Source: Bacteroidales bacterium (lineage in GTDB: Bacteria; Bacteroidota; Bacteroidia; Bacteroidales; UBA932). Taken from it: a stretch of 18,293 nt of DNA. Where the stretch lies: assembly GCA_016303175.1 (NCBI GenBank), contig JAEDMF010000017.1:1-18293 (forward strand). Reading direction: 5' to 3'. The translations under genes were made by a program, and so were the position numbers. The notes under the pieces were generated by a model, which did no database searches, had not been told where the DNA came from, and saw only the letters and a program-made list of their open reading frames with translations. This document shows positions 7,867-15,797 of the stretch, one piece after another; positions within the stretch are counted from its first letter, which is position 1; each line of letters starts with the position of its first letter.

Positions 7867-8872
7867 CGCATACGCCCTCCTGACGGGGCTCCTCTTACTC
7901 TTTGAGACGCACCTCCACGCTCAGTCAGGATGGATGGACGACATACAGCAGAAAAAGTATCCAGAAATACGCAAATCCGAGTTGGAGGCCTCGGTGGATT
8001 TCCTCTGTGACAGTCTCAATCAGGGAAGGGCTCTGGGCACAGCCGGCCACAGCGGAGTCACGATGTCCCTCGTCCGACACTTCCAGAAAGAAGGCCTGCT
8101 GCCCATTGAGGACTGCTATGTGCAAAGTTTCCGCGTGGGAGACAAGACGGGACGCAACGTCATCGGCATAATGCGGGGCACCTCCAAAGCCTTCCAACTG
8201 CTCAATCCCACGAAAAAATACGTGATTGTGGCCGCCCACTATGACCACCTCGGAATAATAGACGGCAAATTATACCCCGGTGCCGACGCCAATGCCTCCG
8301 GAGTGGCCGCACTGATGGAAATCATACACGCCTTTCGCGTCCAGCGCATGAGATACAGTTATCTCTCGGACGTAATTTTCGTAGCCTTCGATTCCTACTG
8401 CGAAGGAAGGGCCGGGGCGGAGGCGCTGATGAACGCGTTGCGAGAGGGACGCATCAAGGACCCCACCACAGGCAGCACCATAAGCCTCAACAAAATAAGA
8501 GCAATGATAGATATAGACCAGATAGGCAGCAATCTTGCTCCGGTGGACCCTGCGCGCAGGGACTATCTCATAGCCATAGGAGAACGCACCTTCCCCGAAC
8601 GCTATCACGGCCTGCTCCAGAAGTGCAACTGGTTCTACTATCTGAATCTGGACCTTAACTACAACTACTACGGTAGCGACCGCTTCACTCGTATGTTCTA
8701 CCGTTTGGGCGACCGTGGCATCTTCATCGAGGCCGGCATACCTACGATGTACTTCACCTCGGGCATCACCCCACTCACCAACACCGTGAACGACAACCCG
8801 GAAAATCTGGACTACGAAATGCTCAAGCAACGCACCACCCTGATTTTCCGCTTCATAGAAAAAATCCTGTAA
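7850..8872 (+). CDS. Exported M28-family protein with altered metal site
   Basis: 340 residues, signal peptide ending near ETHLHA-24. The open frame extends upstream, but ATG 7850 starts a proper signal peptide and lies just after the promoter element. The fold is an M28 zinc aminopeptidase: AHYDHLG (His130, Asp132), YPGADANASG (Asp146) and MIDIDQIG (Asp223). The usual Glu-Glu (FDxEExG: general base plus zinc ligand) reads FDSYCEG, with Tyr183 and Cys184 at those places. The last His (HTPxD) reads NTVNDNPEN, with Asn311. Activity is therefore doubtful or changed; it could be a pseudopeptidase or use other ligands. Followed after 33 bases by the ABC exporter on the same strand, probably one transcript. 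Confidence 0.85.
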   Translation: MKTKATAYALLTGLLLLFETHLHAQSGWMDDIQQKKYPEIRKSELEASVDFLCDSLNQGRALGTAGHSGVTMSLVRHFQKEGLLPIEDCYVQSFRVGDKTGRNVIGIMRGTSKAFQLLNPTKKYVIVAAHYDHLGIIDGKLYPGADANASGVAALMEIIHAFRVQRMRYSYLSDVIFVAFDSYCEGRAGAEALMNALREGRIKDPTTGSTISLNKIRAMIDIDQIGSNLAPVDPARRDYLIAIGERTFPERYHGLLQKCNWFYYLNLDLNYNYYGSDRFTRMFYRLGDRGIFIEAGIPTMYFTSGITPLTNTVNDNPENLDYEMLKQRTTLIFRFIEKIL

Positions 8873-8905
8873 TACCCACTTTTCCCTGTAAGACCCAATT
8901 ATAAT

Positions 8906-10744
8906 ATGCGACAATTCCTGCAGATGCTCAAGCGCTTCGCGGCCCCCTACAAAGGCTACGTCATAGGCTCTGTTTTCCTCAACATACTCTCGGCCGTCTT
9001 CAACATCTTTTCCTTTACCCTGCTCATCCCCATCCTGCAGATACTCTTCAAAATGGATACGGCCGTTTACGAATTTATGGCCTGGGATAGCGAAGGAGTC
9101 AAAATAACCGACATAGCCACGAACAATATGTACTGGTTCGTCCAGAAGCAGATTGCCGAAATAGGTCCATCCAACACCCTGCTGCTATTGGGTGGCTTCC
9201 TCGGGGTGATGACAGTGCTGAAATGCTCCTGCTATTTCGGCTCGACCGCAATTATGGTCCCCATGCGCACCGGCATTTCCCGCGACCTGCGCACCCAGGT
9301 TTACAGAAAACTGGTCTCCCTTCCTATGGGTTTCTTCTCCCGCCAGCGCAAGGGCGACATCGTGGCAAGAATGAGCGGCGATGTGAACGAGGTTGAAAAC
9401 TCCATCACCAGTTCACTCGATATGCTGCTGAAGAATCCCATTCTCATACTGTTCTACTTCGGCACCCTCATCATCACCAGTTGGCAACTGACCCTGTTCA
9501 CATTGGCCTCGGTGCCTCTGATTGCCTGGGGAATGAGCGCCATAGGCAAGAAGCTCAAGAGCCGTTCCATCCAGGCACAGGCAAAGTGGAGCGAGATAAT
9601 GTCCCAACTGGACGAGACGCTCGGAGGTCTGAGGGTAATCAAAGCCTTCATTGCCGAAGACAAAATGAAGCAGCGTTTTGAGTCCACCTGCAACGCCCAC
9701 CGCCGCGCCGCCACCAGAGTGGCCGTACGTCAGAGTTCCGCCCACCCCGTGAGCGAATGCCTCGGCACAATGATGATTATGCTGGTGCTCTGGTTCGGAG
9801 GCACACTGATTCTTCAGGACAACTCCACCATCGACGCGCCCACCTTCATCTTCTATATGGTCATACTCTACAGCGTACTCCAGCCGCTCAAGGACCTTGC
9901 CAAGGCCACCTACAACATCCCGCGCGGCCTGGCTTCAATGGAAAGGGTGGATGTCATACTCAACGCCAAGAATGACATCGTGGAAAAGGCAGAACCGGAA
10001 CGCATCAAGGAATTTGCCGACGAAATAGTATTCCACGACGTCTGCTTCCGCTACAACGACAGCGCAAAGGACGTGCTCCAGCATATCAACCTGCGCGTGC
10101 CCAAAGGCAAGACCGTGGCCATCGTGGGTCAATCAGGCTCCGGAAAATCCACCCTTGTGGACCTACTGCCCCGCTATTATGACGTTTGCGCAGGCAGCAT
10201 CACCATAGATTCCCACGACATCAGGGACCTGAGCATCAAGGATCTGCGGAGTCTAATCGGCAACGTGAACCAGGAAGCCATACTGTTCAACGACACCATC
10301 TTCAACAACATAGCCTTCGGAGTAGAGAACGCCACAATGGAGCAGGTAGTCGAGGCAGCCAAGATAGCCAATGCCCACGACTTCATAATGGAAAAGAAAA
10401 ACGGCTACCAGGAGATGATAGGTGACCGTGGCTGCAAACTCTCCGGAGGCCAGCGCCAGCGCATCAGCATAGCCAGAGCCATACTCAAGAACCCCGACAT
10501 CCTCATACTGGACGAAGCCACCTCGGCCCTTGACACCGAGAGCGAGCGCCTGGTGCAGGAAGCTCTGGACCGCCTCACATCCTCACGCACAACAATAGCC
10601 ATCGCCCACCGCCTGTCCACGATAAAGAATGCAGACGAAATCCTGGTGATGAACGAAGGCCTGATAGTAGAACGCGGACGCCACGAAGAGCTGCTGGCTC
10701 TGGGAGGCTACTACAAGAAGCTCAACGATATGCAGGCCCTGTAG
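8906..10744 (+). CDS. ABC exporter, fused permease-ATPase (MsbA-like)
   Basis: 612 residues forming a half-transporter expected to work as a homodimer in the inner membrane. The N-terminal transmembrane domain covers about residues 15-340 with hydrophobic stretches near 18-45, 92-118, 176-210 and 287-325. The ATPase domain has Walker A GQSGSGKST (408-416), Q-loop Gln456, signature LSGGQ (512-516), Walker B ILILDE (Glu537) and switch His568 (IAHRLSTI). All catalytic residues are intact. Similarity is to lipid/multidrug exporters such as MsbA; the cargo (lipid A precursor, drug or other) cannot be decided here. It lies 33 bases after the M28-like gene with no terminator between. Confidence 0.92.
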   Translation: MRQFLQMLKRFAAPYKGYVIGSVFLNILSAVFNIFSFTLLIPILQILFKMDTAVYEFMAWDSEGVKITDIATNNMYWFVQKQIAEIGPSNTLLLLGGFLGVMTVLKCSCYFGSTAIMVPMRTGISRDLRTQVYRKLVSLPMGFFSRQRKGDIVARMSGDVNEVENSITSSLDMLLKNPILILFYFGTLIITSWQLTLFTLASVPLIAWGMSAIGKKLKSRSIQAQAKWSEIMSQLDETLGGLRVIKAFIAEDKMKQRFESTCNAHRRAATRVAVRQSSAHPVSECLGTMMIMLVLWFGGTLILQDNSTIDAPTFIFYMVILYSVLQPLKDLAKATYNIPRGLASMERVDVILNAKNDIVEKAEPERIKEFADEIVFHDVCFRYNDSAKDVLQHINLRVPKGKTVAIVGQSGSGKSTLVDLLPRYYDVCAGSITIDSHDIRDLSIKDLRSLIGNVNQEAILFNDTIFNNIAFGVENATMEQVVEAAKIANAHDFIMEKKNGYQEMIGDRGCKLSGGQRQRISIARAILKNPDILILDEATSALDTESERLVQEALDRLTSSRTTIAIAHRLSTIKNADEILVMNEGLIVERGRHEELLALGGYYKKLNDMQAL

Positions 10745-10777
10745 AGGCCGCCACTGCGGGATGGAGACAGGACACCC

Positions 10778-10861
10778 GCGGGGAAACGCCCGCCTGGCGC
10801 CTGCTAACGCCCGCTAAGAGGCTCCTGCGGAACAACGCCTGCGGGGAAACGCCAGCCTAAT
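10778..10861. repeat. Degenerate 7-base-phased repeat (about 12 units)
   Basis: AACGCC occurs at 10785, 10806, 10834 and 10848, with spacings 21, 28 and 14, all multiples of seven. Cut into sevens from 10778, the stretch consists of three unit types: GCGGGGA (two exact, one variant), AACGCCN (four) and GCCTNNN/GCTAAGA (four), plus one odd unit. The 18-base blocks 10778-10795 and 10841-10858 differ at one base. It is GC-rich and lies between convergent genes. It looks like an expanded short tandem repeat that has decayed. Confidence 0.6.
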
Positions 10862-10867
10862 AGACAA

Positions 10868-10905
10868 GGCGCGGAGGATATCCTTTCCGGATTGTCCCCC
10901 GCGCC
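10868..10905. terminator. GC-rich stem-loop between convergent genes (possible bidirectional terminator)
   Basis: Arms GGCGCGG (10868-10874) and CCGCGCC (10899-10905) enclose a 24-base interior that can pair further (AGGATATCCT). It is placed where transcripts from the exporter (ending 10744) and RNase G (ending 10931) would meet. There is no T-tract on either side, so intrinsic termination is uncertain; it may only protect 3' ends. Confidence 0.4.
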
Positions 10906-10930
10906 ATGCATATGTAAGCCGGCAAGCAGC

Positions 10931-12499
10931 CTACTCCAACTTTACCCCGGCACTGTCGCCTACCTCATACTGAAGCACCGCGAAATCCGTTGTTTCCACC
11001 ACACTTACCTTGCAGGAGTATTTCTTCTCCCAGGAGCGGACGATGGAAGGGCGGAGCATGGTGCCCCTGGTCAGATAGGCCCCCAAAATGGGATTTACCT
11101 TGAGGGTAAACTTCCTCAGACCGTTCTCGGTCACATAGAAAGCCATCTCCTTCTCAATCTTCTCATCGATGATGATGCTTGAGGTAATCTTGCCTGTGCC
11201 GTGACATACGGGACAGACCTCCGTGGTAGTGATTTCCGTCGCGGGGCGAACCCTCTGGCGGGTAATCTGCATTAGACCGAACTTGGTGAGCGGCAACACG
11301 TTATGCTTGGCGCGATCGTCCTTCATAAGCTCTACCATATAGTTGTAAAGATGGTTGCGATGCTCCCCATCCTCCATATCTATAAAATCGACTATCACTA
11401 TGCCTCCCATATCGCGCAGTCTCATCTGGCGCGCAATCTCCTCGGCGGCATAACAGTTGATGTCGTAAGTGTTCTGCTCCTGCTCCTTGCCCTTGGCTCG
11501 GGTTCCGGAGTTCACGTCAATCACGTGCAGGGCCTCGGTGTGTTCTATGACAAGATATGCGCCCTGACGCAGGGACACCACCTTTCCGAAAGAATTCTTC
11601 AACTGGCGGGTCACCTCGAAATGATCGAATATGGGCTTGCGTTCGTTGTAAAGATGTACAATCTTTTCCTGTCCGGGGGAAATCAGAGCCACGTACTTCT
11701 CTATTTCCTCATAGACCGTCTTGTCATTTACATAGATATTGGAGAACGAATCGTTCAGCAGGTCACGCAGAATGGTGGTAGTCTTGTTGTACTCGGTGAA
11801 AAGCAGCTGGACGGCCTTGCTCTTGGCGATGGCTGCCCAGGAGTCCTCCCACTTGCTTATCAGCGAGATTACTTCGCCGTCAAGTATGGATGCGGACTTT
11901 CCTTCGGCCGCAGTGCGCACAATGGCACCGTAGTTGGGCGGAAGTATGGCCCTTACCAAAGACTCGAGGCGACGGCGCTCCTCCTTGGACTGTATCTTCT
12001 GGGATACACTCACCTTTGCGGCGAAAGGCAGGAGCACAACATTGCGTCCGGCAAGTGAAATCTCCGCCGTCAGACGGCTGCCCTTCGTGCTGATTGGCTC
12101 CTTGGCTATCTGCACGATGCACATCTGTCCGGGCGTGAGTACATTCTCAATCCTGCCCTCTTTCTCCAGGGCAGGACCGAGAGCAATCTGTGAAAACAGG
12201 TCCTTCGCGTCGGTGTTGGGGTTTACCCTGCGCACAAACTCATCGAAAGCCGCAAAATGCAGTCCCAGATCCAGATAGTGTACAAAAGCTTCCTTGGTAT
12301 CTCCAATATCAACAAAGGCAGCGTTAAGGGCCGGGAGGATTTTCTTGACCTTGCCAAGATAAACGTCTCCGACACCACAACCTCTGCCCCCTGTTGTTTC
12401 TTTGCTGTACTCTATAAGGCGATGGTTCTGCATCAATGCTATCGACACCTCTGCCGCTTCGACATCGACGATCAGGTCCTTTACTGCCTCAGAATCCAT
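10931..12499 (-). CDS. rng: Ribonuclease E/G family endoribonuclease
   Basis: 522 residues, RNase G-like size without the long RNase E tail. An N-terminal S1-type RNA-binding domain (about 40-140; VYLGKVKKILPALNAAFVDIG) is followed by the catalytic core with Asp328 (VIDVNSG) and Asp371 (VIVDFIDM). Their 43-residue separation equals that of the metal-binding aspartates of E. coli RNase E. The zinc-link motif CPVCHGTG has Cys429 and Cys432, and a small C-terminal domain follows. It acts in rRNA maturation and mRNA decay by cutting single-stranded AU-rich RNA. It is third in a cluster after HU and the 29-residue protein, starting 8 bases after the latter's stop. Confidence 0.94.
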   Translation of the reverse strand: MDSEAVKDLIVDVEAAEVSIALMQNHRLIEYSKETTGGRGCGVGDVYLGKVKKILPALNAAFVDIGDTKEAFVHYLDLGLHFAAFDEFVRRVNPNTDAKDLFSQIALGPALEKEGRIENVLTPGQMCIVQIAKEPISTKGSRLTAEISLAGRNVVLLPFAAKVSVSQKIQSKEERRRLESLVRAILPPNYGAIVRTAAEGKSASILDGEVISLISKWEDSWAAIAKSKAVQLLFTEYNKTTTILRDLLNDSFSNIYVNDKTVYEEIEKYVALISPGQEKIVHLYNERKPIFDHFEVTRQLKNSFGKVVSLRQGAYLVIEHTEALHVIDVNSGTRAKGKEQEQNTYDINCYAAEEIARQMRLRDMGGIVIVDFIDMEDGEHRNHLYNYMVELMKDDRAKHNVLPLTKFGLMQITRQRVRPATEITTTEVCPVCHGTGKITSSIIIDEKIEKEMAFYVTENGLRKFTLKVNPILGAYLTRGTMLRPSIVRSWEKKYSCKVSVVETTDFAVLQYEVGDSAGVKLE

Positions 12500-12507
12500 T
12501 TAGAAGA

Positions 12508-12597
12508 CTATTTCTTCTTGTGTCTGTTCTTGCGTAAACGTTTCTTACGTTTGTGAGTGGCCATTTTATGGCGTTTGTGTTTCTTTCCGTTAGGCAT
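12508..12597 (-). CDS. 29-residue extremely basic protein between HU and RNase G
   Basis: ATG 12597 to TAG 12508. It reads MPNGKKHKRHKMATHKRKKR and continues equally basic to KKK. 20 of 29 residues are Lys, Arg or His, which fits an RNA-embedded ribosomal peptide. Gaps are 8 bases to both HU (stop 12606) and RNase G (start 12499), so it is clearly inside the operon. From memory, near-identical tiny proteins occupy this position in other Bacteroidales, and one such peptide may correspond to a Bacteroidota-specific large-subunit protein (bL38); this equation is not checked. It is below the size limit of most gene callers. Confidence 0.8.
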   Translation of the reverse strand: MPNGKKHKRHKMATHKRKKRLRKNRHKKK

Positions 12598-12605
12598 AGC
12601 TATAT

Positions 12606-12875
12606 TTATTTTTTGATTGTAAACGCCTTTGAAGGTTTGAATGCAGGAATGTCGTGCTCGGGGATGGTGATTGTAGTACCCTTGGTGATATTCCTGGCTG
12701 TCTTCTCTGCACGATGCTTGATGATGAATGAACCGAAGCCGCGGAGATAAACAGGCTCACTGTTGTTCACTGATTTCTTGATGGACTCAAGAGCGGCATC
12801 CAGAACAGCCGCAACTGAAATTTTTTCAATGCCTGTTGCCTGTGCAACTTCATTGACGATGTCTGCTTTAATCAT
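12606..12875 (-). CDS. HU/IHF-family DNA-binding protein
   Basis: 89 residues, the standard HU length. The helical dimer region covers residues 1-45 (MIKADIVNEVAQATGIEK). YLRGFGSFIIKHRAEKTARN gives the saddle and base of the DNA-binding arm, and TIPEHDIPAFKPSKAF the C-terminus, where Pro in the arm tip region (ITKGTTITIPEH) is as usual in Bacteroidota HU. It bends and compacts DNA. It is the first gene of the cluster with the small basic protein and RNase G, so nucleoid and RNA functions share a promoter. Whether it acts as homodimer or with another HU subunit is not visible. Confidence 0.93.
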   Translation of the reverse strand: MIKADIVNEVAQATGIEKISVAAVLDAALESIKKSVNNSEPVYLRGFGSFIIKHRAEKTARNITKGTTITIPEHDIPAFKPSKAFTIKK

Positions 12876-12926
12876 ATTTCTTATTGTCTGTTTTATAGTA
12901 CATTACTCCATTGTCGCAATGAGACG

Positions 12927-12957
12927 CAAAGTTACATAAGTTTTTTTAACTGACAAG
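12927..12957 (-). promoter_or_regulatory. Promoter of the HU operon
   Basis: On the minus strand, CTTG (12957-12954), 19 bases, TAACTTTG (12934-12927). Both boxes and the spacing are identical to the promoter of the sulfatase operon. Expected start near 12920, leader about 45 bases. Confidence 0.75.
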
Positions 12958-13023
12958 ATTTTTCGGACAGATATTACGGCACGATGCTTGACCATATTCT
13001 GTTCCGCATATAATTTTACCGAT

Positions 13024-13057
13024 TTTGTGACAAATTGGCAGAATTGACGTACCTTTG
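13024..13057 (+). promoter_or_regulatory. Promoter of lon
   Basis: TACCTTTG at 13050-13057 fits the -7 consensus. The best -33 box is TTTG at 13024-13027 with 22 bases between, slightly long. A purine-rich GAAAGGAA (13073-13080) lies 6 bases before the ATG and could serve as ribosome-binding site. No heat-shock inverted repeat of the CIRCE type is seen in 12876-13086. Confidence 0.55.
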
Positions 13058-13086
13058 CACACCAATATGACAGAAAGGAATAGAGA

Positions 13087-15492
13087 ATGAAAGAAATACA
13101 GCAATTTTTCCCGCAGATGGGACAGGATATGAGCATTATACCGGTTGTACAAAGTGGAGATGACGTGAAGTTTGACGAAAGCAAGCTTCCCGACGCCCTT
13201 CCCGTATTGGCGCTCCGCAATGCAGTGCTGATGCCCGGCACTATATTCCCGATTACCATAGGCCGCGAGATGAGCAGGCTGCTTATTGAAGATGCATACA
13301 AACACAAGAACTTCATAGGAGCCGTCCCCCAACTGGACGCCGCCGTGGAAGAACCCAGAGTTGAGGATCTGTACAAATATGGCACCGTAGCGCGCATACT
13401 CAACACCATAGAAATGCCCGACGGCACCATCACCGCCATCCTTCAGGGACTGCGCCGCTTCGAGGTACTGTCCATAACCCGTTACGACCCCTATATGATG
13501 GGTCTGGTGCACTACCTGCAGGACAGAGATGCCGACCCTAACGACCCGGACATTGCCATCATGGCCAGCAGCATCAAGGAAAAGGCCACTCTTGCCCTCA
13601 GAATGGGACAGTTCGCCCCGAAAGAGGCAGCCGAAGCCATGCGCAAGATTGACGACTTCAACTTCCTGGTAAACTTTGTGGGCACCTCCATCGAGGTGGA
13701 GAACTTCACCGACAAAATGGAACTCCTCCAATGGAGCGACATCAAGACCAGGGGTATGAAGCTGCTGAAAATGCTCGACACCCAGATTGAACTCCTGAAA
13801 ATCAAACAGGATATTAATAATAAGGTAAAGGCCGAGATTGACCAGCAGCAGAGGGAATACTATCTGAACAATCAGCTCAAGACCATACAGGAAGAACTCG
13901 GTATGGATGACCAAAGCGAGTTCACGGAGCTGCGCATGAGGGCTGCGGACAAGGATTGGCCGGATACTGTGGCCTACGCCTTCGAGAAGGAAATGGCCAA
14001 ACTCGAGAGATTCAATCCCAATTCGCCGGACTACAGCGTTCAGTACAACTTTATCGATTTCCTGCTCAATCTGCCTTGGGGCAAGAACGATATGAGCCGG
14101 GACAATCTCGACTTGGCGCACGCCCAGAAAGTACTGGACAACGACCACTTCGGTCTTGAGAAGGTGAAAGAGAGAATTATCGAATATCTCGCAGTGCTCA
14201 AACTGAAGGGCAATATGAAATCTCCCATTCTCTGCCTTTGGGGCCCTCCCGGTGTGGGCAAAACCTCTCTTGGCAAGAGCATCGCCAAGGCGCTCGGAAG
14301 GGAGTACCAGAGAATTTCTTTGGGAGGCATGCACGACGAGAGCGAAATTCGCGGCCATCGCAAGACCTACATAGGCGCTCTGCCAGGACGTGTACTCAAT
14401 GCCATCAACAAGGCCGGTACAGTCAACCCCGTCATAGTGCTGGACGAAATCGACAAAATCGGCAGCGACTTCAAGGGCGATCCCTCGTCCGCTCTGCTGG
14501 AAGTGCTTGATCCTGAACAAAATTCAGCCTTCCACGACAACTATCTGGACATAGATTACGACCTGTCAAATGTCCTGTTCATCGCCACGGCCAATGACGT
14601 CAGCACCATACAGCCCGCCCTGCGCGACCGTATGGAAATGATAAATGTCACCGGCTACCTCGCCGAAGAAAAATACCAGATAGCGCGCAAATTCCTGTTG
14701 CCCAAGCAGTTGGAAGAGCACGGACTCAAAAGGGGTGCCATCAAGTTGGACAAGACTGCCCTGGAGACAATCATCAGTGACTACACCAGCGAGAGCGGTG
14801 TCAGAGGTCTGGAGAAGCAGATTGCAAAACTTTGCCGCGTTGTAGCCAAGAAGACTGCGATGAACGAGCCCTTCGAGCCCACCGTCAAGGTAGGTCAGCT
14901 CAAGGAATACCTTGGCCTGCCCATCAGCAACTTCGACCGTCAGGCCGGCAATGAAGCCGTAGGAGTTGTGACCGGCTTGGCTTGGACTCAGGTCGGAGGC
15001 GCAATACTCTTCGTGGAAACGAGCATTTCGGAGGGCAAGGGCAATCTCAGCATGACAGGTTCTCTGGGTGACGTGATGAAGGAGTCAGCCACCATAGCCT
15101 ACCAGTACATCAAGGCGCACCCCGCCGTAGCAGGAATGACAGCGGAAGAGTTCGCAAAGAAGGACGTGCACATCCACGTGCCCGAAGGCGCCACCCCGAA
15201 GGACGGTCCGTCAGCCGGCATCACCCTCGTCACCTCAATAGTGTCGGCCCTGCGCGGCAAACAGGTCCGCAGCGGAATCGCAATGACAGGCGAAATGACC
15301 CTCAGGGGCAAAGTTCTGCCCGTGGGAGGCATCAAAGAAAAGATTCTTGCGGCAAAGCGGGCCGGAGTCAACACCATAGTAATATGCGAGGAAAACCGCA
15401 AGGACATAGAAGACATCCCCGCAAAGTATGTCAAAGGGATGGCTTTCCACTATGTCAATACCATTTCCGACGTGCTGGATTTCGTATTCTAG
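13087..15492 (+). CDS. lon: ATP-dependent protease Lon (LonA type)
   Basis: 801 residues, the usual LonA length. The N-terminal substrate-binding LAN domain covers about 38-235 (LPVLALRNAVLMPG), and the coiled coil about 236-300 contains YYLNNQLKTIQEELG. The AAA+ module has Walker A GPPGVGKT (386-393), Walker B VIVLDEIDK (449-457) and the GHRKTYIGALPG loop. The protease domain has catalytic Ser709 (PKDGPSAG) and Lys752 (GGIKEKILAAKR), 43 residues apart as in E. coli Lon. It degrades misfolded and regulatory proteins in the cytoplasm. All active-site residues are present. Transcribed alone, between its own promoter and a strong terminator; divergent from the HU operon. Confidence 0.97.
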   Translation: MKEIQQFFPQMGQDMSIIPVVQSGDDVKFDESKLPDALPVLALRNAVLMPGTIFPITIGREMSRLLIEDAYKHKNFIGAVPQLDAAVEEPRVEDLYKYGTVARILNTIEMPDGTITAILQGLRRFEVLSITRYDPYMMGLVHYLQDRDADPNDPDIAIMASSIKEKATLALRMGQFAPKEAAEAMRKIDDFNFLVNFVGTSIEVENFTDKMELLQWSDIKTRGMKLLKMLDTQIELLKIKQDINNKVKAEIDQQQREYYLNNQLKTIQEELGMDDQSEFTELRMRAADKDWPDTVAYAFEKEMAKLERFNPNSPDYSVQYNFIDFLLNLPWGKNDMSRDNLDLAHAQKVLDNDHFGLEKVKERIIEYLAVLKLKGNMKSPILCLWGPPGVGKTSLGKSIAKALGREYQRISLGGMHDESEIRGHRKTYIGALPGRVLNAINKAGTVNPVIVLDEIDKIGSDFKGDPSSALLEVLDPEQNSAFHDNYLDIDYDLSNVLFIATANDVSTIQPALRDRMEMINVTGYLAEEKYQIARKFLLPKQLEEHGLKRGAIKLDKTALETIISDYTSESGVRGLEKQIAKLCRVVAKKTAMNEPFEPTVKVGQLKEYLGLPISNFDRQAGNEAVGVVTGLAWTQVGGAILFVETSISEGKGNLSMTGSLGDVMKESATIAYQYIKAHPAVAGMTAEEFAKKDVHIHVPEGATPKDGPSAGITLVTSIVSALRGKQVRSGIAMTGEMTLRGKVLPVGGIKEKILAAKRAGVNTIVICEENRKDIEDIPAKYVKGMAFHYVNTISDVLDFVF

Positions 15493-15520
15493 CTGACGTC
15501 GTAACTCGCCAGATGCCATA

Positions 15521-15548
15521 AAGAGACCCCTCATAAGGTCTCTTTTTT
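15521..15548 (+). terminator. Rho-independent terminator of lon
   Basis: AAGAGACC (15521-15528), 8-base loop, GGTCTCTT (15537-15544), then a run of T to 15548. A classic 8-bp stem with U-tract, 28 bases after the lon stop. Its T-tract doubles as the -33 box of the next promoter. Confidence 0.85.
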
Positions 15549-15576
15549 GTTATTCGGAAAATATTGTGTACCTTTG
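15546..15576 (+). promoter_or_regulatory. Promoter of the small ORF and fimbrillin-like gene
   Basis: TTTG (15546-15549), 19 bases, TACCTTTG (15569-15576), a full match to the Bacteroidota consensus. Expected start near 15581, leaving a leader of about 78 bases before the small ORF. The leader holds one short hairpin (GTGTT-CTGA-AACAC, 15601-15614). Confidence 0.75.
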
Positions 15577-15658
15577 CCCCGTTTTGTGAATTACTGCACA
15601 GTGTTCTGAAACACCAACAACCAACTCATAAAAGTTTTTTGACAACCAAAGTTTAATT

Positions 15659-15793
15659 ATGATGAAGTATCAGACTCCCTCGATACAGATAATAATTACC
15701 AATTATTCATCTGTACTCTGCGCTTCATATGGCTCTACACCGGGCTATATCAGCGACTTCGGATTTGATGATGCTTACGATGAAATGGAGTAA
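15659..15793 (+). CDS. 44-residue small protein upstream of the fimbrillin-like gene
   Basis: ATG 15659 (a second ATG follows immediately) to TAA 15793. It begins MMKYQTPSIQ, has a Cys in SSVLCASYG, and ends in an acidic tail FDDAYDEME. No signal peptide or membrane segment. Its first codons follow the predicted promoter leader, and its stop is 4 bases before the ATG of the lipoprotein gene, so coupling is likely. From memory, Bacteroidales encode many peptides of this form (short, KYxxP near the start, a Cys/Ser stretch, acidic end) of unknown role. It could be a regulatory leader peptide, a small accessory protein or a chance ORF; codon content and placement favour a real gene. Confidence 0.55.
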   Translation: MMKYQTPSIQIIITNYSSVLCASYGSTPGYISDFGFDDAYDEME

Positions 15794-15797
15794 AGCC

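Noticed and set aside
11303..12058. 251-codon plus-strand frame
   Set aside because: Antisense to RNase G with intact catalytic aspartates and zinc motif.
12946..14520. 524-codon open frame on the minus strand across the start of lon
   Set aside because: It is antisense to a complete Lon with all catalytic motifs, its protein resembles nothing and it reads through the lon promoter region. It reflects codon bias of lon.
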